From NCBI GenBank assembly GCA_951804985.1, contig OX638134.1, positions 9,631,017-9,695,016 on the forward strand: a stretch of 64,000 nucleotides of DNA, in the 5' to 3' direction. The stretch comes from Dryomyza anilis (lineage: Eukaryota > Arthropoda > Insecta > Diptera > Dryomyzidae). Shown piece by piece: positions 34,328-45,735 of this stretch. The notes beneath the pieces are model-generated. The model was not told where the DNA came from and ran no database searches. It worked only from the letters and a program-made list of their open reading frames with translations. A program made the position numbers and the translations under genes. Each line of letters begins with the position of its first letter. Within the stretch, counting starts at the first letter, position 1.

Positions 34328-34430
34328 GTATGACAAGAAATAAATGACCAAAAGGTCATCTGGATGACAAGAAATAAATGACCAAAGGTCATCTGGATGA
34401 CAAGAAATATATGACCAAAAATGGTCTTTC
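34328..34430. repeat. Three 33-44 bp tandem units with TGACCN4GGTCA
   Basis: 'atgacaagaaataaatgacc' followed by 'aaaaggtcatctgg' is repeated nearly three times. Each unit has TGACC and GGTCA separated by three to four A residues, an everted pair of nuclear-receptor-type half-sites. A simple tandem duplication explains it; receptor binding is speculative. Confidence 0.6.
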
Positions 34431-34823
34431 TTTTCTGAAAATTGCTTATTTTTTTACTTTTATCTCGAAAACCATGTTAAGTATTTTTAAAATTGATATC
34501 AATACTTAATGTATAAGCATTAATGCACATTTTAGATTCAAGAAATATGAATGTGACTTTGTCATTTAATACCTACCAAGCAAAAGATAACTTAAACATT
34601 GGATTTTCTTTTTCTTGCAACAGGAAGTCTAGGAAAAAGTCTGAAAACGGTATTGTTTATGAAATGTCGAAATCTTTAAGAATATAAAAAACATCGAACA
34701 TTTTTGTCAAAATTGAATGCAATGTAACAAACAAAATTTATTGGTTCACAACTTCATACAATTTTAAATTGGATTTTATTATAATGTACAACTTTTTTAA
34801 CATTTATTTTCATACGAAAACTT

Positions 34824-35604
34824 AAAAAACGAGTTGGGAAAGTTAGGTCACATGGGTAAGTTCGGTCACATGAGGCGGATTTTTATAGTCGGTCGGGCCC
34901 GACTATGGAATACCCTACACCTTTGGTGGGGATATTAACCCTCAGAATAGTATTCATACCTCAGAAATTTACGTCTTATATCCCCATAATTTAAAAATTA
35001 TATAAAGTATAAAAAAACTACAAAAAAAATTTGAAAAACATAATTGGGCGGACCACGCCTATATTAAAAATTTTGAAAGGCTAATATTTCATAGATTTGA
35101 TTTTAATAATTTACGTTTCCACTATGAAAACCCGGGAAATAATGAAAAAAAAAAGTGGGCGGATCACGCCCATTTTTGGACCACATATTTTTAGGGGAAT
35201 TCTAACAATATGTTTTAAATTTTATAACTATACCTTGAATACTTTTCGAGTTATTAGTTCCGAAAGAGTTATATAAAAGAGACTTGTATGGGAGGTGGGC
35301 GTGTCCGTTGACCGATTTGGCTCATTTTCAAACTCAGTTCCTACTTTTGGCTAAAATATATTGAGACGAAATTTCATCGCATTCTGAGCAGTATTTCTCA
35401 AGTTATTCTGTATTCGGACAGCAAGACAGCAAGACAGCAAGACGGACAGACAGACAGACAGACGGACATGGCTAAACGGACTCGGGTAGTGATGCTGATC
35501 AAGAATATATATACTTTTACATACCGGACACGCCTCCTAAGGGGCGTTACAATATATGCACAAAGTTAATATTACCTGTACCTCATAGGTGTAGGGTATA
35601 AAAA
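34824..35604 (+). mobile_element. mini-me-like element, copy 2 (about 781 bp)
   Basis: It starts 'aaaacgagttgggaaagtt', then has a palindrome 'atagtcgg..ccgactat' (34,885-34,906), 'ataccctacacct' (34,910-34,922), a GACA/GGAC run (35,417-35,468), 'aagaatatatatactttta' and a closing 'aggtgtagggtataaaaa' (35,588 onward). The interior has two 'gggcggaccacgcc' type blocks. From 34,985 it is nearly identical to the copy at 44,347-44,940, which suggests recent spread. No ORF is expected in this family. Confidence 0.75.
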
Positions 35605-35611
35605 TCGCAAG

Positions 35612-35860
35612 CTACAGGTTAATTTTGGATTATTAGGGGCCATTGTTTTTATTTAGTTTGTATTATTCAGTTTAATGGATAGATCTGAAGTGGTTTTGTT
35701 ATTTTTCTGGGAAAAGTTTTTGATGAAGAAAGTATAACAGTTTAAGCTACAGGTTAATTTTGGCTACATACGGTCCATTGTTTTTTTTATATTATTCGGT
35801 TTAATGGGTAGATCTGAGAACATTTTTGACAAAGAAAGTATAACAATTTCTCGGTATGTC
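35612..35860. repeat. Direct duplication of about 130 bp
   Basis: 'aagctacaggttaattttgg' begins both halves (35,611 and 35,743). 'ccattgtttttatttag', 'gtttaatggatagatctga' and 'aagaaagtataacag' recur in order in the second half with changes. Adjacent to the right end of the 4-kb element; possibly part of its subterminal sequence. Confidence 0.6.
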
Positions 35861-36152
35861 AAAATTTGTAATTGTGAAAAACGTTGGGACGATGGTGTTA
35901 AAGTAAAACAATAATGTGCCTGTTCATGATAAACAACATTATTGAAGCCACAAAATCTGTATCTTTAAAAATTTAAATATTTTTTTACTGTCTTCAAACA
36001 CCCTAATTTATCATATTTAACTTCAAATTGTGAGTGACCCAGAGGTGTTCAAGCAAAACGGACGTCATATTCGAGATCAGCGACCCCTTATTACCATAAA
36101 ATCGTTATCAAATCGGAAGATGGCAAAAAATTTGACTATTTGTTGCACTGTG

Positions 36153-36800
36153 TTACACTTCACGTTCTGTGCTACTCGTTGTTCAACTCGTTGCTTGACT
36201 CCTGCTCATGCCGCTACTCGTTACTTATACTTCATGCAGTTAGTTAGTTGTTGTTGTTGTTACACTGCTGTTAGTAGCTGGCTGGTGTTTGTTGTCGATT
36301 CGTTTGTTTTTACATTTATTCGTTGCCTTGCATTTCGTTGATTTTTTTAAATGCTCAATGTTTTTTTTTGTTGTTGTTTTTGCTTTATTGTTGTGCTGAT
36401 GATGATGATTATTCCTTATTTTAGTTCGTGTTTTTTGTTGTTGTCCTTTTTCTCATTTTTGTTGTTGTAGCCGTTGCAACATCCTGCGACAGATGCAGAC
36501 AACAGTTGATTCTACACGTTGTTTGACTATCGTTGTTGTTGTTGTTCTTGTTTTATTCTTATTGTACGCGACTTGTGGTATTTTTTTTGCTTTTGTTGTT
36601 GTTATTGCTATTCAGTGCAGTTAGACGTTGTTGTTGTTGCTGTTTTACTCCTGTTAAACCGTGCATCCTTTCTGATTGCAGGAAACATGCGTGCGGAACG
36701 CATTACCATGCAGGGGCGTCATCATTCGACAGCCGCAGAGCAGCATCCAACCATCCTGCCAGCCATCCTTGCGTTGGGAATACATTTTTTTCCCGTGCGT
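36153..36800. other. GC-richer unique island 5, right part
   Basis: Sequence similar in style to 31,170-32,110 (GTT/TTG-rich runs, 'ctcgttgttcaactcgttgc', later 'gcgtgcggaacgcattacc'). It starts at the outer edge of the 4-kb element, so both parts were probably one island before insertion. Frames of 90-103 codons are Cys-rich translations of TTG repeats without domains. Confidence 0.4.
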
Positions 36801-38495
36801 TGTAAATTTTAAATTGATTTTTTTATGATTTTTTTAATATATTTTTTATTTTCTAATTTATATATTTTTTTATTTTAAAATATTTATTTAAAATAATATG
36901 TAAAACATAAGAAACCAATAGATTTCTAATTAAATACTCGATATTTAAATTTTTATATAACATTTTATTTTATTCAAATACTTTTTTTTATTAGTTTTTG
37001 TTTGATTTTAAATATTTTTATTTGGTTTTTGATGGATTTTAAGTGATTTTATTTGATTTTAAACGAATTATAAATCGTTAAGCTTTTATTTGATTTTAGT
37101 TAAATTGAATTCAGTCGATTCCATTTTTTTATTTTTTAATTGATTTTACGTTTTATTTTTAATTTTTTATTTTAAAATAAATCCTTTTATTAAAAAAAAT
37201 AAATAAAATGTAAAAAATAAATAGATTTTTCAATAAATATTCGATATTTATTTCATTTCATTTGATTGAAATATTTTGAATTTATTAGTTTTTATATGAT
37301 TTTAGTTGTTTTTATATAATTCTGCTGGATATTATCTATTTGGTAGGAAAATATTTGATTTTAGATGTTTTTAAATGATTTATAAGCTTTTATTTGATTT
37401 TAGTTTAGTTCAGTAGATCTGATTTTATAAATCTTTTATTTTAATTGATTTTACTCCTTTTTGTATTTTGAATTTTTTCAATTTTATTCAAAGTTATTTG
37501 TTTTATTAGCTTCTATATGAATTTATGATATTTTATTTGATTTAAATAGATTTTATTAGAATTTATATGATTTTATTCAATTTTGATTGAATATTTACTA
37601 TTTAATTTTTTATTTTATTTAATTTTTTTTAATTTTATTTTATTAAGTTTTATTTAGTTTTATTTAATTTTTAAAAATTATATTTAATTTTATTTTATTT
37701 CATTTTATTTAGATTTATTAAATTTTATTTGATTTAATTTTGCTTAATTTTATTTGATTATTTTGATTAAAATCAATTATGATAGATTTTTATTTGATAG
37801 ATTTTTATTTATTTGATTTTATGATTTTTTTAATTAGCTCTAATTTTATTTGATATGATTTCATTTGATTTTTTTTGTTAATCTATATGATTTTCTTAGC
37901 TTCTATTTAATTTTAACTGATTCTGATTTTATTTAAGTTATTTTGTTTAAATTGATTTTGTTAGTTTTTATTTGATTTTAGTTTATTTGCGCTTTTTGGT
38001 TGATTATTTAATTTTAATTTTTTTTCTTTTGTTTGATTTTATTTCATTTTATGATTGTTTTAAGATTTAGTGTGATATATGATTTGCTTTCAGTTTATTT
38101 GACATGGTTTTGTTTGATTTTATTCATTTTTTTATTTTATTTTATTTTATTTTATTTTATTTTATTTTATTTTATTAATAGGGGTTGATAAAATTAAGCA
38201 AAATCAAAGAATACCTAATTTCTTTTATATTTTAGTTAATTCTAGTTGAGTTCATTTGAATTTGGTTGATTTTATTGAAATTTACGATTTTCTTAGATTT
38301 AATTTGATTTCTTTTTATTTTGAATTTATTTATTTCATTTTATTTGATATTACTTTGTTTATTTGATTTGATTCTATAAGCTTTAATATGATTTCAATAG
38401 ATTTTATATAATTTTGAATGATTTTATTCTATTTTATTAGAATTTAATTGATTTTTATTATTTCAATTTGATCTTATTATGATTTTAATTTGATA
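36801..38495. repeat. T-rich tract of TTTTATTTGATTT-type words
   Basis: About 1.7 kb of plus-strand T-rich, strand-asymmetric sequence made of degenerate 'gattttatttgattttat' words, with no ORF. It includes a clean pentamer microsatellite (38,128-38,178). Such asymmetry suggests growth by slippage of a short seed. Confidence 0.8.
38128..38178 (+). repeat. (TTTTA)n microsatellite, about 9-10 units
   Basis: An uninterrupted run of TTTTA pentamers within the T-rich tract. Confidence 0.9.
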
Positions 38496-38740
38496 CTGGC
38501 AGACCAGCGCTAATAAATCTTTGTCCAAGACTTAGTCATAACTAGTAGAACAAGACCTGATTTAATTAATCAATTCTCCCCCAAGACTTAGCCAGTACTG
38601 CCAGATTAAGTACAAGTCCAGACCAACTATTTATTGCCATGTCTTGGCTCTTCTTATCAAGTCTTCAGCAATGTCTGGGTATTGATTAGACCAGAATAAT
38701 GCATTCTTGACGTATTTTTGAGCCGTTCTCACCCACTACT
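38496..38740. other. Spacer and left edge of FB3 copy A
   Basis: Words 'aagacttagccagtac' and 'caagacttagtcataac' recur (38,526, 38,582). From about 38,711 the sequence 'tatttttgagccgttctcac' matches the FB3 copy at 44,221, so the foldback starts here and is interrupted at 38,751 by the LINE. Confidence 0.5.
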
Positions 38741-38753
38741 TAGAATATAAGCG

Positions 38754-39889
38754 ATGTCTACCACTTCGACCAAAGCAATTGAGACTATTCTAAACATCAC
38801 CCAATACAAATTCAAGTTAAATATGAGGCCGCGGTCGCAGCGGCTCGACTAAACATTCTTGGGGGATGGCTCAATTCCGAGACATTAACCAATCACCAAA
38901 CCATAATTAACTCAATTCCTAATACTGTTTCTACAGGTAATTGGAACTGCGACCGCATCCCGGAGGAAACCAATCATACCGCCGCAAAGTTCGCTTTCCC
39001 GACTAGGGAGGAATGGGACAACGGTCACATATTGTCTAGCAATCCGGGGATCCACCTCTACACTGACGGATCAAAACTAAACAGTCACACTGGAGCGGGC
39101 TTTTTCTGTGAAGCCTTTTCTGCAAAAGAAAGCCTTCGTCTGCATGACCACAACACCGTCTTTCAGTCGGAAGTAGTGGCTATAACAGAAGGGGCTAAAT
39201 TTATACAAAGCACTCACTGTGTAAACAAGTGTATTAAAATTTTCTCAGACAGCCAAGCTGCCATTAGAGCTTTATCCACGGACAAGGTGAAATCCAGAGT
39301 GGTTCTACAACGTCAAGAGGCCCTTGCTGATCTCTTACTTGTTAACACTGTGGACATTATCTGGGTCCCAGGACACTGTAGCATTGAGGGGAACGAAATA
39401 GCCGACGAATTGGCGAGAAATGGATCAGAAATGGACACAATCTCAGTCATAACCGGCAGACCTTTCCAATTTCTAAAAAACGAGATGAGCTCATGGGCTT
39501 ATCGACTTCACAAAAAATCATGGGAAGAATCGAGCGTGGGCCAAGCAACTAAATGGCTATGGGGCCCCCCGAACAAATCCAAAACAAACTAAATTCTAAC
39601 GCTTAATAAAAAGGAGTTAAAACAATACACAGGCATCCTCACAGGCCATAATGAGCTAAGAGGTAATCTTTTCAAATTGGGAAGAGTCGACTCTTACTTC
39701 TGCAAGGCCTGTGAGGAAGAGACAGAGACGCTTGAACACTACTTGTGTCACTGCCCGGCATTTGCCAGACTTAGATTCATCCACTTTGGAGCTCCGCTTA
39801 TTTCATCATTGAAACAACTAGGAAGCTTGGACTGGAAAGTACTAAGAAAATTTGTCAAATCCACGGAATTTCTAAACTCCACTGAGTAG
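38754..39889 (+). pseudogene. LINE polyprotein C-terminus: RNase H and CCHC motif, broken
   Basis: The coding sequence starts inside the post-reverse-transcriptase region ('ATG TCT ACC' frame, MSTTSTKAIET...). A -1 shift near 38,800 (CCC run) leads into the main frame, which continues through an RNase H domain. Counting residues from 39,032, the catalytic set is visible: D12 in YTDGS, E47 in QSEVV, D73 in FSDSQ, H115 in VPGH and D125 in ADELA. A TAA at 39,590-39,592 interrupts the same frame, which resumes and ends at 39,889 with a C-X2-C-X8-H-X4-C motif (CKAC...EHYLCHC), typical of these LINEs. One shift and one stop make this copy non-functional. Confidence 0.9.
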
Positions 39890-40001
39890 CATAACAGCTA
39901 CAACACATTACAGACGACTCATGATCCGAGGGGTCACTACGGACCTACTTTATGGTCTAGGTGTATTCTGTGCGATGCACAGAGGGGGTTTCCCTCCTCC
40001 T

Positions 40002-40025
40002 TCAATCAATCAATCAATCAATCAA
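40002..40025 (+). repeat. (TCAA)6 LINE tail
   Basis: Exactly six TCAA units directly before the right target-site duplication. It marks the 3' end of the LINE and its strand. Confidence 0.93.
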
Positions 40026-41049
40026 TAGAATATAAGAATATAGCTCTGTGGAAAAATAGTTTCACAAAAAAATCATACAGTTCCATAAAAAACTATTTTT
40101 CCAAAATTCTGTATACGCAATTTTTCTTTTATTTGTCTAGACTAATTTTAATATTTTAATAAATGCTAATATTCCAATAAGTTTTTAAGATAATTGTTTC
40201 TAAACTCGGAAAATTTTATTTTTTTAGATTTTTTTTATCATTTAGGATTTAATAATTCACAAAAAAAATGATTTTTGGTTATCTAGAGCATGTCCAAACT
40301 AACTATCAAAATTACAATATTTTTAGTAATTAATATACTTTTTAAAATATGATCTGAGAACTTAATTTTGGTACTGATTAATATAATCCATTTTCAAAAA
40401 AAATGTCTGTAATCGGAAAATATCATTACTTCATACTTAAGGTATGCTTATTCTTATTGCATACTTAGTTTTTTTCCTATTACGTAGCGTTTTAGAGAAA
40501 AATCAGGTAAAACGGCATTTTTAAGTAATTTCTATGTAAAATATACAAGCATTTTAAATTTTAACATTTTTTAACGTGCATATTTTAAAAATGAGAACCG
40601 ATACAAAAAATTTAATAATTTTCTTAGTTAGTTTGAACTATGTTCTGCATAACCTTAATTGATTTTTTTATTTATTATTAGATCCAAAATGCTAAAAAAA
40701 ATCGTCCAAAAATAGTCTAAAAAATGTAATACTTTTCGAATTTAGATTCAAATTTCTTAAAAACCTATCAGAATATCGAATTTATCGATATATTGTAATT
40801 AATCTTGACAATTGAAAGAAAAATTGCGTATACATAATTTTGGAAAACTAGTTTCTTATGGAACTGTATTTTTTTAAATGTAAAAAGTGGCTGACAAGGG
40901 CCTAATATTTCGATAGCAATTTTCTTAAACACGATACGTAATAGAAAAAAAACTAAATATGCAGTCAAAATCAGCAACCGCGAATTATATAAAATTTGTG
41001 TATACGATGTCCATGTCAAAAATTATTTCTCGTGTTGTTGAGTAGTGTT
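40026..41049. repeat. Foldback element FB3, copy A
   Basis: The left arm (about 40,073-40,410) and right arm (about 40,560-40,870) are inverted: 'tatacgcaatttttctttta' faces 'gaaagaaaaattgcgtata', and 'taggatttaataattcac' faces 'ttattattagatccaaaat'. Outside the arms lies 'tatgcagtcaaaatcagcaa', and the end is 'gttgttgagtagtgtt' (41,034-41,049). Other copies: 44.2-45.7 kb, 60.0-60.9 kb, half at 28.8 kb, relic near 1.9 kb. No coding sequence; the minus 83-codon frame is arm sequence. Confidence 0.8.
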
Positions 41050-41679
41050 ATTATTACCTTAAATTTTAGACAAAGTGGAGCTCGATTGAATATTTGTATT
41101 TGTTTATACATATGTGTTGGTTTATTAATTTGATAATTATGAAGTTTTTTTAATAATTGCAAAACTCAAACGATTAAAAAAAAGTCCTACACCAAATAAC
41201 ACCGTACAGCTCAATCGTTATTCATATTAAAAAGCCCCATACTTCCAGTTTTGCGAAATTTAACAGGATCAATTGTGAAAAATATTTATCGACAAATTAA
41301 AGAACACATTTTGAACTAAATGCCAAAAAGATCATAAAAATAATAAAGTGACCAAAATCATGTTCTCTAAATTGGCAATAAAACTGATTTTCTTAGAATA
41401 TTTGAAATGTTATTTTCTATAAATTGACAGATCAGTGATATCTGAACTTGTTTATGAAATATGACTCATTTAAGCCAAAATGTGCAGCATTGGGATATTG
41501 TAAGAGATCAAATTTAAAGATCTTTGTCATTGATTGTTTTATCATTTTGATCTTCGTAGCACAGTAGCGCACAACATACGAAATTAGGGGTGTCACTACT
41601 TTGCTACTGGTTATAAAAATATACAAAAAAATACTCTTTTTAACAGGCAAAGAGTTTTTAGGGAACAAATTGAATTTTT
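41050..41679. other. AT-rich DNA, no gene recognised
   Basis: Unique-looking spacer. The minus-strand 78-codon frame at 41,432 has no domain. Confidence 0.45.
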
Positions 41680-43040
41680 AGGGCGAAATCAAATTTTAGT
41701 GGGAAAATAAAATGTTAATATAAAAATTTTAGTTTTTAGTGAAAAGTTGAATTTCTAGTGAAAAATTAAATTTTTCGTGAAAATTTAAATTTTTTGTGAG
41801 AAATTGAATTTTTAGTGAAAAATTGAATTTTTAGTGTTAAATTTAATTTTTAGTGAAAAATTGAATTTTTATTGAAAAATTGAATTTTTAGTGAAAAATT
41901 GAATTTTTAGTGAAAAATTGAATTTTTAGTGAAAAATTGAATTTTTAGTGAAAAATTGAATTTTTAGTGAAAAATTGAATTTTTAGTGAAAAATTGAATT
42001 TTTAGTGAAAAATTGAATTCTTAGTGAAAAATTGAATTTTTAGTGAAAAATTGGATTCTTAGTGAAAAATTGAATTTTTAGTGAAAAATTGAATTTTTAG
42101 TGAAAAATTGAATTTTTAGTGAAAAATTGAATTCTTAGTGAAAAATTGAATTTTTAGTGAAAAATTGAATTTTTAGTGAAAAAATGAATTTTTAGTGAAA
42201 AATTGAATTTGTGGAAAATTTAATTTTTAGTGAAAAATTGAAATATTAGTGAAAAATTGAATTTTTAGTGAAAATTAAATTTTTAGTGAATAATTGAAAA
42301 ATTTAGTGAATAAGTAAAAAATTGAATTTTCAGTGAAAAATTAAATTTTTAGTGAAAAATTGAATTTTTAGTGAAAAATTGAATTTTTATTGAAAAATTG
42401 AAATTTTAGTGATAATTTGAATGTTTAGTGAAAAATTGAAATTTTAGTGAAAAATTGAGTTTTTAGTGAAAAATTGAATTTTTAGTGAAAAATTGATTTT
42501 ATAGTGAAAAATTGAATTTTTAGTAAAAAAATGAATTTTTAGTGAAAAATTGAACTTTTAGTGAAAAATTGAATTTTTAGTGAAAAATTGAATTTTTAGT
42601 GAAAAATGGAATTTTTAGTGAAAATTTGAATTTTTAGTGAAAAATTGAATTTTTAGTGTTAAATTGAATTTTTAGTGAAAAATTAAATCTTTAGTGAAAA
42701 AATGGAATTTTTGGTGAAAAATTAAATTTGTAATGAAAAATGGAATTTTAGTTAAAATTTGAATTTCTAATGAAAAATTGAACTTTTAGTAAAAAATGTA
42801 TATTTTAGTGAAAAACTGATTTTTTAGTGAAAATTTGAATTTTTAGTGAAAAATTGAATTTTTATTGCAAAATTGAATTTTTAGTAAAAAATTGAATTTT
42901 TAGTGAAAATTTGAATTTTTATAGAAAAATTGAAATTTTAGTGAAAAATTAAATTTTGAGTGCAAAATTGAATTTTTAGTTAAAATTTGAATTTTTTAGT
43001 GAAAAATTTAATTCTTAGTGATAAATTGAATTTTTTCAAT
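41680..43040. repeat. 19-bp minisatellite, about 70 copies
   Basis: The unit 'gaatttttagtgaaaaatt' is repeated head to tail over about 1.35 kb. The centre (41,880-42,220) is nearly homogeneous and both edges are degenerate, the usual picture for unequal crossing-over. The core TTTTTAGTG is shared with the minisatellite at 46.8 kb, and TTTTTAGT with the one at 50 kb. Confidence 0.93.
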
Positions 43041-43650
43041 TTTAAATAAATTTTATTGTTGTAGAGCAGGTAATTACGTACTTTACCGTTTTTTTACTCC
43101 AATTCTCGGTGCCTTTGTTCAGCCGGATGGATGCATCTGGCTACCATTTTCAATTCTTTTATTTGACAAAACGTAAAAAATGTCGCATTAAAGTGCCTAT
43201 TTTTCTTTTGATGCGCTTCAATTTTTGTCCGTCCGTAGCTAAGTTCTTTGTTTGCACATAAAGAAAAATCCAAAAAAAAAATAAAGAAATAAAGAACAAA
43301 AATAGAGAAATTACGCAATGATAGATGAGGTGTTTTATAGCTCGCCTCGCATCCCGATCTCAATTGTTCTTTTTCGGGGGAGGGTGGTTACGCTGTGCTG
43401 TCATTGAGAGTGCTCTTCAAAGTGCACGCATGTGCAACGCAGGTTATTGTCATCATCACCATTACCAACGCCATCATGCTCAACGACAACGTGATTTAGA
43501 GCATCCATCGATCGGCAGGAAGAATGCACTCAAAGGACACTGCATAGCACTGTGCACACACAGGACACAGAAAGTACTTTGCGTTATGTGCACGTTGAAA
43601 GGTGAATCAATCCATTGTCTCTCTATCGGTATCTTTTGAACATCAATTGT
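43041..43650. other. GC-richer unique island 6
   Basis: A 560-bp block with balanced composition ('gatggatgcatctggctacc', 'caaagtgcacgcatgtgcaa', 'gagcatccatcgatcggcag'). The longest plus frame (43,325-43,639, 104 codons) is His/Cys-rich without a domain; an 89-codon minus frame overlaps. Not called as a gene; candidate regulatory DNA. Confidence 0.4.
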
Positions 43651-44210
43651 TTAATAAAATATTTGAGGACATTTTTACGCTTTGATCTGTTGGGTGGTAA
43701 TTTTTCCAAAGAATTTTCATGACATTCTTGCATAAACTGAACAAAGAGGTTTTCTTTTTATATACGAAAAAAATAGTGCTATTTTTGAAGATAGTGGTTT
43801 TGCGTCTTTTTGCATTTTGACCAACCAGTGGAGTGAGGAACAAATGAATTTTTGATTTAGCACAATGGGCCTTGCTCTACTATGTGGTAGAGGAGTCTGA
43901 ATGAATTTTCCATTTGATGGGCGGTTCTACTGCAAAAATGTCACATTTTTTTACTTAATTCAATTGATATCCGAAAAGTGACTTTAAATTAGACAGAAAT
44001 TCGTCTAAAGGACATCAAAAGATTGACTTAAAAGAGACCGCGTTTGAAGTTGATATGAATTCTTAAAGCAGAAACTATTGAGAATACTTAGACGACAATT
44101 TTCGTAGACTATATTAAAAGAAATATCCAGAAAAATACGTTATTCAAACAGGTGTTTTTCTTATCTTGGGGTAGTTAATAAGATTTGTAAACCTCATTAA
44201 ATTGGAGAAA
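43651..44210. other. AT-rich DNA, no gene recognised
   Basis: Unique-looking sequence leading to FB3 copy B. No ORF with a domain, no RNA gene. Confidence 0.45.
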
Positions 44211-44214
44211 ATTG

Positions 44215-45735
44215 CAAAAGTATTTTTAAGCCATTCTCACCCACTACTTGGAATAAATAAAAAATATAGTTCTGTGGAAAAATAGTTTAACAAAAAAACT
44301 TAAACGCAATTTTTCTTCTAATTGCCTAGACTAATTTTAATAAAAAAAATTTTTAAAAATATATAGAGTATAAAAAACAAAAAAAAAAATTTGAAAAATG
44401 TAATTGGGCGGACCACGCCTATATTTAAAATTTTGAAAGGCTAATATTTCATAGATTTGATTTTAATAATTTACGGATCAAATTTTCACTATGAAAACCC
44501 GGGAAATAATGAAAAAAAAAGTGGGCGGATCACGCCCATTTTTGGACCACAATACGTTTTAAATTTTATAACTATACCTTGAATACTTTTCGAGTTATTA
44601 GTTCCGAAAGAGTTATATAAAAGTGACTTGTATGGGAGGTGGGCGTGTCCGTTGACCGATTTGGCTCATTTTCAAACTCAGTTCCTACTTTTGGATAAAA
44701 TATATTGAGACGAAATTTCATCGCATTCTGATCAGTATTTCTCAAGTTATTCTGTATTCGGACAGCAAGACAGCAAGACGAACAGACAGACAGACAGACG
44801 GACATGGCTAAACGGACTCGGGTAGTGATGCTGATCAAGAATATATATACTTTTCCATACCGGGCACGCCTCCTAAGGGGCGTTACAATATATGCACAAA
44901 GTTAATATACCCTGTACCTCATAGGTGTAGGGTATAAAAATTATGTATGGTCATCTAGAGCATAGTCCAAACGAACTATCAAAATTACTAACTTTTTTCT
45001 AATTGATTCACTTTTTAATAAAATTGCCTGAGAACTTAATTTTGGTATTTTTTTATATAATCAATTTTCAATAAAAATACTAATGCCCCTATTCTGAAAA
45101 TATCATTATTTCATATTTAAAGTATGCTTATTCTTATTGCATACTCAGATTTTCCCTATTACATAGCGATTTTGAGAAAAAAAAATTCAGTAATTTGTAT
45201 GTAAAAAATACAAGAATTTTAAATTTTAAAAGTTTTTGATGGAAACTGTGTTGATAGGGCATATTTTAAAAATGAGAACTGATACAAAAAAGTTAGTAAT
45301 TTTCATCCTTAGGTTGAACTATGATTTGCATTATCATAAATAATTTTCTTATTTATCATTAGGTTAACAATGCTGAAAAAATCGTCCAAAATTAGTCTAA
45401 AAAAATCAATATTTTTTGATTTTAAATACAAATATCTTAAAAACCGATCGGAAAAATTGTATTTATCGTTATAATGTAATTAGTTTTGACAATTGAATGA
45501 AAAATTGCATTTAATGTTTTTTGAAAAACTGGTTGTGTAATGGGGTGTATTTTTTAATTCTAAATAATAGCTGAAAGGGGCCTGAAAATTCGAGAGCAAT
45601 TTTCATATAAACGTTACGTAATAGAATAAAACTGAGTATGTAGTCAAAATCAGCAACCGCGAATTATGTAGAATAATTGTATGGGATGTCCACGGCAAAC
45701 ATTTTTACTCGTTTTGTTGAGTAGTGCCGTTATAA
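44215..45735. repeat. Foldback element FB3, copy B (interrupted)
   Basis: The left part 44,215-44,345 matches the flanks of the LINE insertion in copy A without the LINE. A mini-me element occupies 44,347-44,940. The rest (44,941-45,735) carries the remaining left arm, the central 'agtatgcttattcttattgc' block, the right arm and the end 'gttgagtagtg'. Confidence 0.8.
44347..44940 (+). mobile_element. mini-me-like element, copy 3, 5'-truncated
   Basis: It corresponds base by base, with few changes, to 34,985-35,604 of copy 2, including the two 'gggcgga' blocks, the GACA run at 44,770-44,805, 'aagaatatatatacttttcc' and the end 'aggtgtagggtataaaaa'. The left third of the element is absent. It sits in the left arm of FB3 copy B. 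Confidence 0.8.

Larger units (their letters stand above)
32111..36152. mobile_element. Putative 4.0-kb terminal-inverted-repeat element (CMC-like?)
   Basis: The ends are 105-120 bp imperfect inverted repeats (32,111-32,215 and 36,038-36,152), both starting 'cacagtgcaacaaa' from the outside and sharing 'tttgataacg', 'gtccgtttt' and 'ctctggg' in order. A TTA lies directly outside each end (32,108-32,110 and 36,153-36,155), a possible 3-bp duplication. CAC ends with a 3-bp duplication occur in the CACTA/Mirage/Chapaev group, but no transposase was found: the largest internal frame (106 codons at 33,978) has no domain. It carries FB4, a mini-me and other repeats, so it is decayed or non-autonomous. 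Confidence 0.5.
38752..40025 (+). mobile_element. 5'-truncated LINE (LOA/I/Jockey-like), 11-bp duplication
   Basis: The insert is bracketed by a perfect 11-bp direct repeat 'tagaatataag' (38,741-38,751 and 40,026-40,036). It ends in a (TCAA)6 tail (40,002-40,025) after a GC-richer 3'UTR of about 110 bp, and holds only the C-terminal end of a reverse-transcriptase polyprotein. The truncated 5' end, tail and duplication are the classic signs of target-primed reverse transcription. The empty site can be read from the paralogous FB3 copy near 44,221-44,280. An RNase H domain occurs in the I, LOA, Outcast and some Jockey/R1 elements; the exact clade is undecided. Confidence 0.92.

Noticed and set aside
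32111..36152. LTR retrotransposon
   Set aside because: The terminal repeats are inverted and not direct, there is no primer-binding site or polypurine tract, and no gag or pol sequence.
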